A DNA stretch of 17,312 nucleotides from Monosiga brevicollis MX1. Its lineage: Eukaryota > Opisthokonta > Choanoflagellata > Craspedida > Salpingoecidae. Numbering within the stretch: position 1 is the first letter of the stretch; each line of letters opens with the position of its first letter. This document shows positions 1 through 9,781 of this stretch, piece after piece. The DNA lies in contig NW_001865064.1 of NCBI RefSeq assembly GCF_000002865.3, positions 104,693-122,004 on the forward strand. Direction: 5' to 3'. The translations under genes and the position numbers were made by a program. Under the pieces are notes generated by a model that did not search any database, had not been told where the DNA came from, and worked only from the letters and a program-made list of their open reading frames with translations.

Positions 1-556
1 ACACATTAATTTACCAGCACTCTAATCCATCTTCTTTGGATGCGCTTTCCGTGCGCGCGCATGACTCGAAAAGTCAAATCTACTGTCACACGAACTGTTG
101 TCTTTGACATGATGGGGGCTCTATGATGGACCAAAGAAACTTTTTTTGACTATCTTCCCTCTCGTCTATGCCATCCTTGACTTGGGTTCCTAAATGTTGG
201 CTTTTGCATTCGTCTGCCTTGTCCCTCTTTCTTATCCACCTTTGACCCATCATGCCTTTCTAATGGTTGCATCGACGCGTTCTCCAACATCCCATGCCAG
301 CGAAATGCGAACAGCAGTTGAAAAGCAACAACTCCATCAGATGTAAAATAATAATTGTTGTAAAAAAAAGATCAAAAAAAGAAAAAAAAAATCACAATGT
401 CATGAAAGGGATCCCATGTTCCCGTCCCGTATCGTTGATGGCCCATGGCGCTATCGCACGAACTTAGGCCTCTGCGAAAATGCCACATCTTGTGAGCAAA
501 AAGCCCTGGTAGCGCTAAGAAAAATCTGGTCGCTTTTGGCTATTTGTACAAATCAC
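1..556. other. 3' flank of the receptor gene, no gene seen
   Basis: No reading frame here resembles a protein, and I see no tRNA. An A-rich stretch with three A-runs lies at about 350-395; on the receptor's strand this is T-rich and could lie in its 3' UTR or terminator region. No clear AATAAA follows the stop on the minus strand. Confidence 0.5.
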
Positions 557-1126
557 TCAAGATGACATACCCGTATGAAGTTCGATGGCCTTGATTTCTG
601 CCCGCACCTCCTCGGCCTGCTGTCCAACATCTTCAATGTTGGGTCGATCCTGAGGCTCTGGTGACCAGCAGGCCTGGACGATGCGCCAAAGTGTGTCGCC
701 CAACAATGGCGGGCGATTTGGCCTACGCAAACAAGTCCAGTCAACCACAACCGCCGAGCTCTCAGGACCAGCGGTCTCACAATACTCGGTCGGTATTGCC
801 TCACCTGTCGCCGTTGCAGACAGAGGCTGTCAATGCAGGAAGAGCCAGTCCCTCAAAAGGCTCCCGCGCAAAAGTGAGCATCTCCCACCAGAAAATACCA
901 AAGCTACAAAAGCAAAAGAACAACAAAGGAAGGAAGAGGAAAAAAAAAAAAAGATAAAAATGAAAATAAAAAAAGAATTGGATCATCAGATGCCATTCAA
1001 ATAGCTGCAAGGACTCAAGTCCACAGGCGCAAAGATAAAGGCACAAGCACGGTCGAACATGGTCACCAACCTGTACACATCGTTGGCAAAGCTCGGGTCG
1101 GTCTGGCCCGTCAAAACTTCAGGCGC
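557..1126 (-). other. Exons 6-8 encoding the kinase C-lobe
   Basis: Three short exons complete the kinase fold. Exon 6 (1126-1071) gives APEVL and the start of DVYS. Exon 7 (903-805) begins inside that Ser codon and gives FG, then the hydrophobic WWEML helix and a REPFEG segment. Exon 8 (722-557) gives the CW and RP motifs of subdomain XI and a short tail ending Gly-Met-Ser-Ser, stop TGA. Donors are GTTGGT after exon 6 and GTGAGG after exon 7; acceptors end CATAG, TTTGTAG and GCGTAG. Introns are 106, 167 and 82 nt. The 167-nt intron carries a long pyrimidine run on the coding strand. Confidence 0.88.
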
Positions 1127-4100
1127 CTATGACACCGAATTGAGTGAGACACACGCGATTTGGCTTTGGCAGTAAATGTCTATGCTAGCAGCTCCACTGG
1201 ACCCTCTCCACCCCAAGCAAAAGGGCACGAACCATCCATTGCATGACATCCGTGTCAAACTGGCGCGACGTCTCCAAATTGTCAAAGCCTGACTGAACCG
1301 AACTGACGGAGAAGGAGCGCTCACGCGTGGCACGGTGCTGCAAGTTGCCACCACGCCGGCCCAATGCAGCGATGCGGATACTGCGGCTGTCGTCGACGAA
1401 GAACTTTTTGGCAGCCACCGCTTCGTGTGAAATTCCACACGAATGAAGGTATTGCAGCGCACGGCTAGCCTGCACGACAAAGTCCAAGCGGTGAACCAGT
1501 GGCAGTGCCAACTCGGCGTCCCCGGCTTCTCGGGTGGCACTGCGCAAAAGGTCTCGCAGCGTCCCTTCACAATCGCACCGCCAGGCAATTAGCGTTGGCT
1601 GCTCAGCCACAACGACACCCAAGAGCTGCATGATATGGCGATGCTCGAGGCTACCCAACACGCGAGTTTCAGCCAAAACCAGCGCCTTGTGCCGAGCTGG
1701 CACCGTTTCGCCCATGCTGCAAACCACCAGCTTGGCCTGTCCCTCAAACGTCTTGGCCGTGTTCTGCATGGCACCTTCGCGCAGAGCCCCAAACGCACTC
1801 CGAGACAATTCAGCACGAAGCGCGATAGAAGAGCGCTCAAGAATACGATCCCGAAGCTCCACCTGACCAGCGGCCTCGACAGCAGGAAAGCGCAATGCCA
1901 GCATCTCTTCAATCTGTTCTTCCAGTTCATCCAGGACAGTGGCTTTTTCGGCGGCCGACCAACGATCCACCAAAAAGTGCACAAGAAAGATGGTACCCAA
2001 AGCCATGACAAAAGCGGCAATGAGGGCACCCAGCATGACGGAAGAGGCCACGCGCTGCTGAGCTCCACTCGATGCGCTGCTGCGCGCCGTGTTTATGAAA
2101 ATCTCGCCCAACTCGGCCTGGTTGCTGCCTTCGCTCACTTGGGAGTTCCCACGTCCGACAACCTGATGCGAAACGTTAAAGTGATAGCTACGGTTGAGGC
2201 CCACGACAATGTAAACATCCTCGCGCACGTTGAGGCTGTGCGACAAGCGGCAGGTGAAATCTACCGTTGAATCATCGCCAGTGCCGCTTTCGTCATCTGT
2301 GCTAGCACTGGTATCCATGGTAAAGCCTCGTCCACTTGTGGCCGAGATGGACATGATATGACCCAACACGGGCCCATTGGCAGGGTATGAGACCGGAACG
2401 CTGGCATGAATGCTGTGCGACTGGAAGCGCAGAGCGCGTATGCGGTCCGGCTGAGCAGGGCTTTGAGACGCTGCGCGGTACACAATATCCGGCGAGAAGC
2501 ACCTCTTGATGCCTAGCTCGGGGGAGATGCTGACGTTGTACACGGCATAGGGAGCCAGGCTCACCTCCTCCAGGTCGTAATCCTGGGTTGTCTTGAGCAC
2601 GGCCTGACCGTCAATGTTCAGTTCCTGCGAGGCGGGGTCAAATTCGAGCAGCACGCCTGCAACCTGCGTCTCGTTGTTGGAGTTGACGGTCATCCACATG
2701 CGCGTGGCGTTGAAGGCGCTCACGCTGGAAACGGTCAGAGTATCGTAGGGACTACCCTCCTCGACTGTCACCGAGTCGTTGGCAGGCGAGATGGCCGCAA
2801 TAGTCTCGAGCATGCTAAACTCTTGCTCAGCCGCAGGTCCCATGAGCTCACCCAAGGGCACACGCAGCACGGAGCACGCCGACGGAGCCACGCACGTGAA
2901 GCCAGGCGCCAAAGGAAACACAGTCAAGCGATAACGAGTGTATTGGTTCACGTAGAGGGTCTGCACTACACCCGAGCTGGGGACTGGGTCAGGCTTCAGG
3001 GTGACTACATCCCGCTCGAGCCGCTCACCATACTCCGTTGCAGCTATGAGGCGCAACAGATACCCGCTCTCCGCACCAGATCCACCAGGCCAAAAGCCAA
3101 CGTCGACGCGGCTCATGGCTGGATCACGCTGCACCACCAACTTCTTCACAGCACTCAAGTCATGGGGCTCCACCAGGGCCGGTACGGCAGCGGTTAAGGC
3201 CGAGGCCGTGGCAAAGGCTGACAAACTCAAACGGTCACGAAGAATGACTCGCACTTGTGCAGCACCGCGTAGTTGGGCAAGGGTAAAGCGAAAGCGATAG
3301 TTGAAGATGCCTTGGGCCGAGCACGCATCGACATGATGTGAATGATTGGCGAGGTGGTCAACGAGGCAAGACCGCAAGCCAGGGTTCACGGCATCCACGT
3401 CCAGACCGGCAGGAAAGGAGAAGAGAGAGGCAGGGCGCAGCACGGATCCGTCAGACGATAAAAGAGCCACCTCGATCACAAAAGCAGACACCGAGGCCAC
3501 CGGCATGCTGAGAGCAAAGTGTGCTTCTGCCACGTTGTATGCTACCCCGGTCAAGACCAGGTCTGAAGCGATGGACGGTGGCACAAGCAACGGAAAACTA
3601 AAGGTGTGCGACGAGCTGCCACAACGCGGGTTCTGGATGAAGAAAGTGAAAGATTGCTGGGAACCCGGCGAGAGATTCGATGCGAGCCACTCCTCTTCAA
3701 CAACTTCCACGCCGTCAATGGACAGCGTGTATGTTGACAGAAAGTGCAAGTCGAAGAGCAGGAACAGCGTGTCGGTGCTTGTATAGTACCGAACGTCGGG
3801 AATGGGGCAGCCCACAGCTAGAACTTCGACAGCAACACCATAGCTGTTATAAATCAAAGAGCCCGAGGTGGTACTGAAAGAATGGATGCGACCAAGGACA
3901 CCAGGCACGGGTGAGCTTTGTGCCTCCTCCAAGATGGTTGGGGACCAGGACAGGAGAGTGGGGATGTCGACCAGAATGGCAGAGGTGCCGTCGTTGCTGG
4001 GTAACAAGAGCTCATCAGCGCGGCCATGCCAAGCTGAACGGCCATCCACCCATCCCTGTTGCCAGAAGTGGGTGTCGCCGGACACATAAAAGTGTGTGCG

Positions 4101-7046
4101 TCGATTCGAGGCCTGGGCCGGGTTCTGACAGCCCCATGCAGACCGGGTCAAGTCCCACGCAAGTGCGCATCCAGCGTGGACACACGAGGCCGGGTCAATG
4201 GCAGCGCAGGTCGTGGGTAAGGGGCTCACTAAAACTGAATTGAGACGGACTTCGGCCGGATCGAATCCGGGAATCGTATTGGTCCAGCGACTCAAAACAG
4301 CATGACCTCCACTAAAGAGAACCTCTTCCAGCTGGGGGGCGAGAACGGACTTGGTCTTGGACAGAGGCGCAAACCCACTCCACTCCACGATCGCGGCTTC
4401 ACCCACAGGAAGGCTGGGACTTATGGCCAGGTTTCGGTAGGGCCAGGCCATATCGCAGCTGCTAGACGGCCCCATGCAGCGCACTTGGGACACAGTGCTA
4501 CTGCTGCTGTTCAGGTGCTCAAAGGCCATGGCAATGGTGGCCCCGGGCGTAATGGGCAAGAAAAAGTCGTTGCGACCCAACAGTCCGTTGGGGCGGGTGA
4601 CAGCCACAAGTCGGGTTGAGACAGGCACAGCCGGGTCATCGAGAGGGATAGCAGGAATGGGAAAATCACGCAAAGGCATGCCACGTTGGCCAACATCCAA
4701 GCCCTCACCAACCAGGTCTTGGGCTGGCAAGCGTCGTTGGGTCAAGAACCAGGCACCTGCCACGCTTCCTGAAGCGTTGATAGCTGGTAGTTGAGGAGCG
4801 AACTGAAGCTCAACATCGGCGGGGCCGGAACGGCAATAGCTGGCATGGTACAAAAGGACCCGATGCGTGCCAGTGCTGCCTTGGGTGAGGCGGATGTATG
4901 TAACGTTGGTGACGGCTTGAGTGTAGCCGCCAAGAGCACGAACGACGCGCGAGTCGCCGGGTAGACAGAGGTCTAGTACCAGGGGGGCACACAGCTGCTC
5001 GGCATCAAAGGGTGCGGCACGCCACTCGACGAGGGATAGTGCAAAGGAGCTGTGGCAGAGGGTGTAGTGGCGACTGGATAATAGGGCCGCGCCGCTGGCA
5101 GTCACCACGGGTCGCAAATCTTGTTCAAGGCGGGGGCCCGCATCTGCGGCCACTGCGAGTGGGTAAGCCACGGGGCTGGAACTAGTCAACATGGCAGAAG
5201 TGGTCAACGTCGCTGCGAGGGTGCTGAGGGCGCAGGAGGCAAAGGCCGTATCGCTGGGCAGGCCCACCCAGGTTGGGAAGTCAAAGGATAAGTCGCATCC
5301 GACGCTGGCAGAAAGTTCCAGTGACTCGGCCTGTGGATGGTAGCCCATGGTATTGGTTCCGGCTGGAAAGGCGGCGGCATAGAGCACCGGTGTTGATGCA
5401 AGCGGATGGTTGGCCGCCAGGGTCTCCAGAGCTACCGCTAGTGTGTCATGGGCAATGATGCTGTTATACTGGCCGCCTTGAACGTAGGTGGCAGCGGCGT
5501 GGGCAAACACGCCTAGTGCACGCCCCAAGCAAATGTGAGTCAAGCGCACCGAGCGGCAAAGAGCAGGGCGATGCATTGTAGGAGCGGGCACAGTGGCGCA
5601 AGGGTGGCGGGGAAAGAGTGCTGCCGAAGGGGTGTACCTGGGCAAAAGGCAGTAAAGCGAAGCCAAATGATGGTTGAAGAAGCCGAGCTGACGGTGAGCG
5701 TGGCGGTATCAGCATCAAGGCTCGTGCTGAAGCTACCGGCTCCTTGCGTGGTTGAATAATCAATGTAGGTGCTGGGGGTGGCGCACACCATGTCCGATAT
5801 GTCGAGAGTCAGAGAGCGTTGACTGGTGAGGCGCAGCACGGCAGCAGTTGTCTTGATTGTTTCAGTAGGGTCGACGATTTCGTCGCGACGGCGGCGAGCA
5901 CTATTCAGAACCGACGGACCTAAAAAAGAAACAACGACAGGATGATGAAGGAAAAGAAGCACGGGGTAAGCCTGGCGTTCAAGTGCAAGGGTCGATAGGG
6001 CGGGCCGCTAGCAGAAAGACGCAAAACTGAAAGCAATGACAAAGCGACGCTAGGGGTGGCGTACGGAGGCAATAGACGTTGCGCAGAACGGTGGCAGGCA
6101 CGCCGGGCGGGGTGTGGAGAAGCGACCAGCTGTTTGAGCGGGACCAGACGTATGGCGGCATGTCCGCGGGCAGAATGACGCCGTCGACATCAAAATCAAC
6201 CATGTTGCCACCATTGAGCAGCGGGCAGGGATCAGAGTTCTGGTTGCCAGTGAAATACAGGCCCGAGCGCCGGGGCCAATGAAAAGCGGTCACGTTATCG
6301 TTGGTGACAAATCCAGCGGGTTCAGGGTTGCCACCGGCAGCCTGCTTGACGCAAATGGGGCAGGCTCGGGCAAAGAGAAAGTCGGCTTGGTTGCCAACAA
6401 AGGGTAGGCTGAGGGGAGAGCAGTCGTCGACTCTGAGATCGGTTTGCTCGACACGAAAGCCAAAAGGATCACCGGTGCAGTCGCTGTTTTTGAAGATGCG
6501 AAAGCTAAAGACGTCGAGGTCATCCTCGTCCTGTGTGATGAGGGCAAAGATTTCCTGCAAGCCAAATTCTTCAAAGGCGTTGGACTGGAAGCGGGTGCAC
6601 AGGTCAGCCTCGAACAGCTGACAGCGGGCATCGGCTGTTTAGGTGGTACCGGGGACCAAATGAGCGGATAGCCGTCCAGCCAAAGTTCAAGCGGAGGGAA
6701 GAAAGGGGGCGCGCACATGAGGAGATGAATCAGCAAAGGGCACCAAGAGCGAGGCGCGTCGGCTGGGAACGGCACGTACAATCAAATTCACAGTCCTTCT
6801 GAGGCCGAAAGCCGCACAGGAAGATTTCGTTGCTGTCCAAGTCGTTACCTGTGAACGGTGAAGCGTTTGGGTGAGCCGTGTCCTCTTGGTGCGAGAATGA
6901 GACAACCATTCTTCCCCCTTCCCGCTCAAGTCGAAGCAAAATGCAGACAGGCCCGCACACGTACTATCTGCATCCACAGGGATCGAGCACTGCAGAAACG
7001 CCCAGACTAGGGCTAAAGCCCCGGTCCAACCGCGTACAGCCTGCAT
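557..7046 (-). CDS. Single-pass receptor with a tyrosine-kinase-like pseudokinase domain and a giant ectodomain
   Basis: Eight exons joined by GT-AG introns with consistent phase: 7046-6965, 6848-6780, 6634-6065, 5919-5638, 5512-1233, 1126-1071, 903-805, 722-557; 5604 nt, about 1867 aa. The start ATG at 7046 (AACCATGC) opens a hydrophobic signal peptide (residues 1 to about 25). Residues 26 to about 1490 form a Cys- and Ser/Thr-containing ectodomain with many N-x-S/T sites and no domain I recognise. The TM helix is at about 1493-1516, followed by a charged, probably coiled juxtamembrane segment. The kinase fold runs from about 1565 to 1845 and belongs to the tyrosine kinase group (AAxK after the HRD position, WMAPEVL, DVYSFG, CW-x6-RP). 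Catalytic positions are lost: P-loop SxSxxG (1571-1576), VAIK Lys to Cys1599, HRD to HEA (1697-1699), Asn to Lys1704, DFG to ALG (1717-1719). The likely role is ligand-binding scaffold or dimer-partner signalling (inference). The tail after the kinase is about 22 residues. Exon 1-2 and 2-3 junctions are the least certain. Confidence 0.85.
1233..5512 (-). other. 4.28-kb exon 5 of the receptor pseudokinase gene
   Basis: This single uninterrupted exon encodes residues 335-1761: most of the ectodomain, the TM helix, the juxtamembrane segment, the kinase N-lobe and the catalytic-loop and DFG region. It enters after the acceptor ending CACTAG (completing a Gly codon begun by the previous exon). It leaves at the Trp-Met of the P+1 loop through the donor GTTCGT. 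The next exon resumes with GCG CCT GAA, restoring Trp-Met-Ala-Pro-Glu, which fixes this junction firmly. The other seven exons are only 56-570 nt, so the size contrast is strong. Confidence 0.88.
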
Positions 7047-7048
7047 GG

Positions 7049-7064
7049 TTTTTTTTTTTTTTTT
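7049..7064 (-). repeat. A16 run just before the receptor start codon
   Basis: On the coding (minus) strand, 16 consecutive A bases end two bases before the ATG at 7046. Confidence 0.9.
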
Positions 7065-7202
7065 CTGAGAGAGGAGGGCGCGCAAGTTTGACGAGCCAAT
7101 CGTATGTATGGCCGTCAACCCATTGGTGATCCTCTCCCACCACCAGCAACGGCAGACGCAACAGGAAGAGGACGACCCCGCCGCCCCAATCCTCGTTCAA
7201 TA

Positions 7203-7260
7203 GACGACGACGAGGACAACGAGGAGGAGGAGGAGGAGGAGGACGACGACGACGACGATG
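7203..7260. repeat. GAC/GAG trinucleotide block
   Basis: Imperfect GAC units, then six or more GAG units, then GAC units. It would encode Asp/Glu runs in one plus-strand frame, but I find no supported gene using it. Confidence 0.9.
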
Positions 7261-7288
7261 GCGCCGACAGCCGACAGCCGACGGTCAG

Positions 7289-7312
7289 ACACACGCACAC
7301 ACGCACACACGC
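7289..7312. repeat. Three tandem copies of ACACACGC
   Basis: Three perfect 8-mer copies, preceded at about 7264-7277 by two CCGACAG copies. Confidence 0.9.
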
Positions 7313-7775
7313 ACGGGTGTGGGAAATGCAGCTTACGTTGTTACTAGTTTGTGCTCACAAGTGTGCCAGGGCGTTTCGGTGTTGAGTTGGTTTAAAAGTT
7401 AGAGGGTATATTTTATTTTAAGGAATGTTGAGATTCTGTGCATATTTGAATAAGTGAGGCTTTGCTTTTAGTGAAGTTGTTCTTCTGAATTCCACAGTGT
7501 GCTCCGTTGGCTCCGGAGCTCCGAGAAATGTGGTGGCAAAAGGGCAGCGATGCCGTTTTCCTGGCTACTTCTCAGCAGCGCCTCGTCTGCCCAGCAGCAG
7601 CACATCCAGCGCAGTACCAGTGCTGCCAAGCAGCTTTTGCAAACCTGTTTCGAACCCCAGCAAACGAGCGAGAACTCACCAAGATCACCCCCCATACTCC
7701 GACCTCCGAGATCCAAAATGCCTGACACTTGTTTTTCGCGCCCATATGAGCTCTTAAGGAGAAGCGCCCTTGCGC

Positions 7776-7798
7776 CACACACACACACACACACACAC
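7776..7798. repeat. CA dinucleotide tract
   Basis: About 11.5 uninterrupted CA units in the divergent intergenic region. Confidence 0.9.
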
Positions 7799-7860
7799 GC
7801 TCCGGGGCTGAGGCACTCCGAAGCCACGATTTGACCACAACAGGAGATCATGCTGGGTAG

Positions 7861-7887
7861 CAGCAGCAGCAGCAGCAGCAGCAGCAG
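7861..7887. repeat. (CAG)9 tract
   Basis: Nine perfect CAG units preceded by TAG, in the region upstream of the CobW-family gene. Not part of a supported coding frame. Confidence 0.9.
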
Positions 7888-7930
7888 GCATGAAACAGTG
7901 CCGCTGGCACATGCATGATGATATCCACGA

Positions 7931-7967
7931 TCAACCACGCTCAACCACGCTCAACCACGCTCAACCC
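7931..7967. repeat. 10-mer tandem repeat TCAACCACGC
   Basis: Three perfect copies and a partial fourth, about 210 nt upstream of the CobW start codon. Confidence 0.9.
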
Positions 7968-8167
7968 ACTGGCTGTTGCCTTAGCACACACACGTGGTGG
8001 ATGCTGACGGCTCGCGCCTCCCTCTCCAGTCGCTGCTGGCCCTGTGTCGGCATTTTTCTTCTCCCATTTTCCTACGTCGAGTCGACCTTGACCCCGCCGT
8101 GGTTCAACGTCCCCTCTGCCTTTATCCCTCTTCGCCCACACCCCACCTCCCCGCTAATCCCATACCG

Positions 8168-8177
8168 GCCACCATGG
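8168..8177 (+). promoter_or_regulatory. Kozak-type start context of the CobW-family gene
   Basis: GCCACCATGG surrounds the ATG at 8174. It is a full match to the vertebrate-style consensus, and it decides the start over in-frame ATGs farther upstream (the frame is open from 7994). Confidence 0.75.
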
Positions 8178-9781
8178 TTGCCCCTGACCAAAAGTCCATG
8201 CCCGTGACGGTCTTGTCCGGGTTTCTGGGCGCCGGTAAAACGACCCTGCTCAAACACGTGCTGCTCAACGCCCCCAAGGGCTTGCGCATCGCCATCGTGG
8301 TCAACGACATGGCCACCATCAACATGGATGCTGCTTTCCTGCGTGCTGCCGGTATCTCTCAAGCTTCGGAAGACATGATTACCCTGCAGGACGGCTGCAT
8401 TTGCTGCACCCTCCGAGGTGATCTCCTCAAGCAACTCCACGATCTGGCCACCAGTGGCAAGTACGACTACTGCATCATTGAGAGCACCGGCATCAGCGAG
8501 CCCATGCAGGTGGCCGAGACTTTTGCCTTTGATTCCGAATCTGCCCAAACCTTTGGGTTAGAGGAAAGCCTGCCGGGAGTGGCCCACATTGACACCTGCG
8601 TTACCATGGTCGACGCCCTCAGCCTGCCCAACTATTTCAAGGATGCCCGTCAGCTCCCCGATTCGGATGAGCCCAACGTGGACGAGGAGGACGAGCGCAA
8701 TCTGGTCAACCTCCTCGTTGACCAGCTCGAGTTTGCGGATGTCGTCATCCTCAACAAGACCGACAAGTGCAAAGACATCAAGCGCCTCGAAGGCATTGTC
8801 CGCTCCTTCAACCCCGGTGCCCGCGTCCTTCACGCCAACTACGCCAAGGTCGATGTCAACGAGGTCATCAACACCAAGCTCTTTGACATGGAAAAGGCCA
8901 CCAATGCACCCGGTTGGCTCAAGAGTCTCCGAGAGGAGCACACCCCAGAGACGCTCGAGTACGGTGTCACCAGCTTCACCTACCGCCGACGTCGCCCCTT
9001 CCACCCTCAGCGCCTCTTTGAGCTCTTGACCCAAAGCTTTGGTATTCAGGAGGTTGTTCCTGGTGGTGATGAGGAAGAGGAGCAGGAGCAGGAGCAGCAG
9101 GAGGAGAACGAGGCCAAGAAGACCACCAAGGAGCCTCACAATCACAACCACACCCACACCCACCCTGGTCAGCTGCCCAAGACTCTCAGAGTGGATGCAC
9201 CCACCACTGACATGGACACGGGCGCCGAGGAGGTTGCGCCGGCCGATGAGGAAACACGTGGCAGCAGCGAGGCCAAGGTTGCTCGACGACAAGCCCGCTC
9301 GCCCATGAGCGAGGGTGAAGCGGAAGAGCCTCAAAACAACACCGAGGAAGAGAAGGAGGAGAGCGACAGTGATGAAGACGACGATGAGGATGATGAGGAC
9401 ATGGTGGACCTATGCGAGCTCAAGGAATCGAGCGTTTTTGCCAATGTCCTTCGCTCCAAGGGCTTTTTGTGGATTGCCGGCCGCCGTTTGATGGGCAGCT
9501 GGTCGTCTGCCGGTGTGTACGTCCAGGTCGGCCCCGAGGGCCCCTGGTTGGTGGACATGCTCGAGGAAGACTTTGTCAAGCAGCTGTCCAAGGAACTGCT
9601 TGAGAAAGAGGTGCACAGCCATCCCCATGGTGATCGCCGACAGGAGCTCGTCTTCATCGGCCAAACACCCTTGCGCCAAAAGGAGATTGAGGCGGCACTT
9701 GACGCTGCGCTTGTCACGGATGAGGAGTGGCCCGAGGGTCCCAAGCTGGAGGATCCCTTTGATGCCTCTTGGGCCATGTAA
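8174..9781 (+). CDS. CobW/P47K-family GTPase, putative metal chaperone
   Basis: Intronless, 535 aa. The ATG at 8174 sits in GCCACCATGG and immediately precedes the conserved domain. The frame is open further upstream to 7994, but that segment looks like leader sequence. The G domain has GFLGAGKTT (residues 16-24, Walker A), the family's metal-binding CICC (75-78), ESTG (103-106) and NKTD (194-197, guanine specificity). Residues about 299-410 are a low-complexity insert rich in Glu, Asp and Gln, with alternating His near 322-330. A CobW C-terminal domain follows (about 419-510, with the LRSKGFLWIAGR segment). Members of this G3E GTPase family deliver or store Zn, Co or Fe; the cognate metal cannot be read here. 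The N-terminus lacks the CPELVPI-type motif by which ZNG1 binds methionine aminopeptidase 1, so I do not call it ZNG1. Confidence 0.93.
   Translation: MVAPDQKSMPVTVLSGFLGAGKTTLLKHVLLNAPKGLRIAIVVNDMATINMDAAFLRAAGISQASEDMITLQDGCICCTLRGDLLKQLHDLATSGKYDYCIIESTGISEPMQVAETFAFDSESAQTFGLEESLPGVAHIDTCVTMVDALSLPNYFKDARQLPDSDEPNVDEEDERNLVNLLVDQLEFADVVILNKTDKCKDIKRLEGIVRSFNPGARVLHANYAKVDVNEVINTKLFDMEKATNAPGWLKSLREEHTPETLEYGVTSFTYRRRRPFHPQRLFELLTQSFGIQEVVPGGDEEEEQEQEQQEENEAKKTTKEPHNHNHTHTHPGQLPKTLRVDAPTTDMDTGAEEVAPADEETRGSSEAKVARRQARSPMSEGEAEEPQNNTEEEKEESDSDEDDDEDDEDMVDLCELKESSVFANVLRSKGFLWIAGRRLMGSWSSAGVYVQVGPEGPWLVDMLEEDFVKQLSKELLEKEVHSHPHGDRRQELVFIGQTPLRQKEIEAALDAALVTDEEWPEGPKLEDPFDASWAM
9068..9403 (+). 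other. Acidic and His-rich insert in the CobW-family GTPase
   Basis: Residues 299-410 separate the GTPase domain from the CobW C-terminal domain. A Glu/Gln run comes first, then an alternating His-Asn/His-Thr stretch (nt 9137-9166), then a Ser/Glu/Asp tail ending in a near-continuous acidic run just before Met-Val-Asp-Leu. His-rich linkers in this position are common in CobW proteins and are thought to hold metal. The acidic parts could bind metal, or simply be disordered. Confidence 0.8.

Larger units (their letters stand above)
7047..8173. other. Divergent intergenic region with dense simple repeats
   Basis: This stretch separates the receptor start (7046, minus) from the CobW start (8174, plus) and must hold both promoters. 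It contains a GAG/GAC block, an 8-mer tandem repeat, a CA tract, a CAG tract and a 10-mer tandem repeat. Several modest open frames exist on both strands at 7470-7940, but none has a recognisable domain or clean splice partners. No TATA-type element was convincing. Confidence 0.6.

Noticed and set aside
1185-1235. An in-frame Asp-Val-x-x-Trp-Met plus hydrophobic run at the end of the long receptor reading frame, which at first resembles the kinase DVWSFG helix
   Set aside because: It is read-through into an intron. Splicing at 1233 to 1126 gives Trp-Met-Ala-Pro-Glu, and the true DVYSFG follows across exons 6 and 7.
1635-2270. 211-codon plus-strand frame opposite the receptor TM and juxtamembrane region
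   Set aside because: Antisense shadow with no domain, start context or splice support.
4250-4275. tRNA-like GATCGAATCC box
   Set aside because: It lies in receptor coding sequence with no cloverleaf around it; no tRNA gene was found in the intergenic regions either.
557-7046. The receptor gene being a decayed pseudogene because its catalytic residues are missing
   Set aside because: All eight exons keep frame with plausible splice sites, and structural kinase motifs are intact; loss is confined to catalytic positions.
7861-7887. CAG tract as a polyglutamine-coding exon
   Set aside because: No supported gene surrounds it; it lies upstream of the CobW start.
7468-7944. 158-codon minus-strand frame in the divergent region
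   Set aside because: It is mostly translated repeats (Leu run from CAG, Cys-Val run from CA) with no recognisable domain.
8558-9334. 258-codon open frame antisense to the CobW-family gene
   Set aside because: Leu/Val-rich shadow of the GC-rich coding strand, with no motif of its own.
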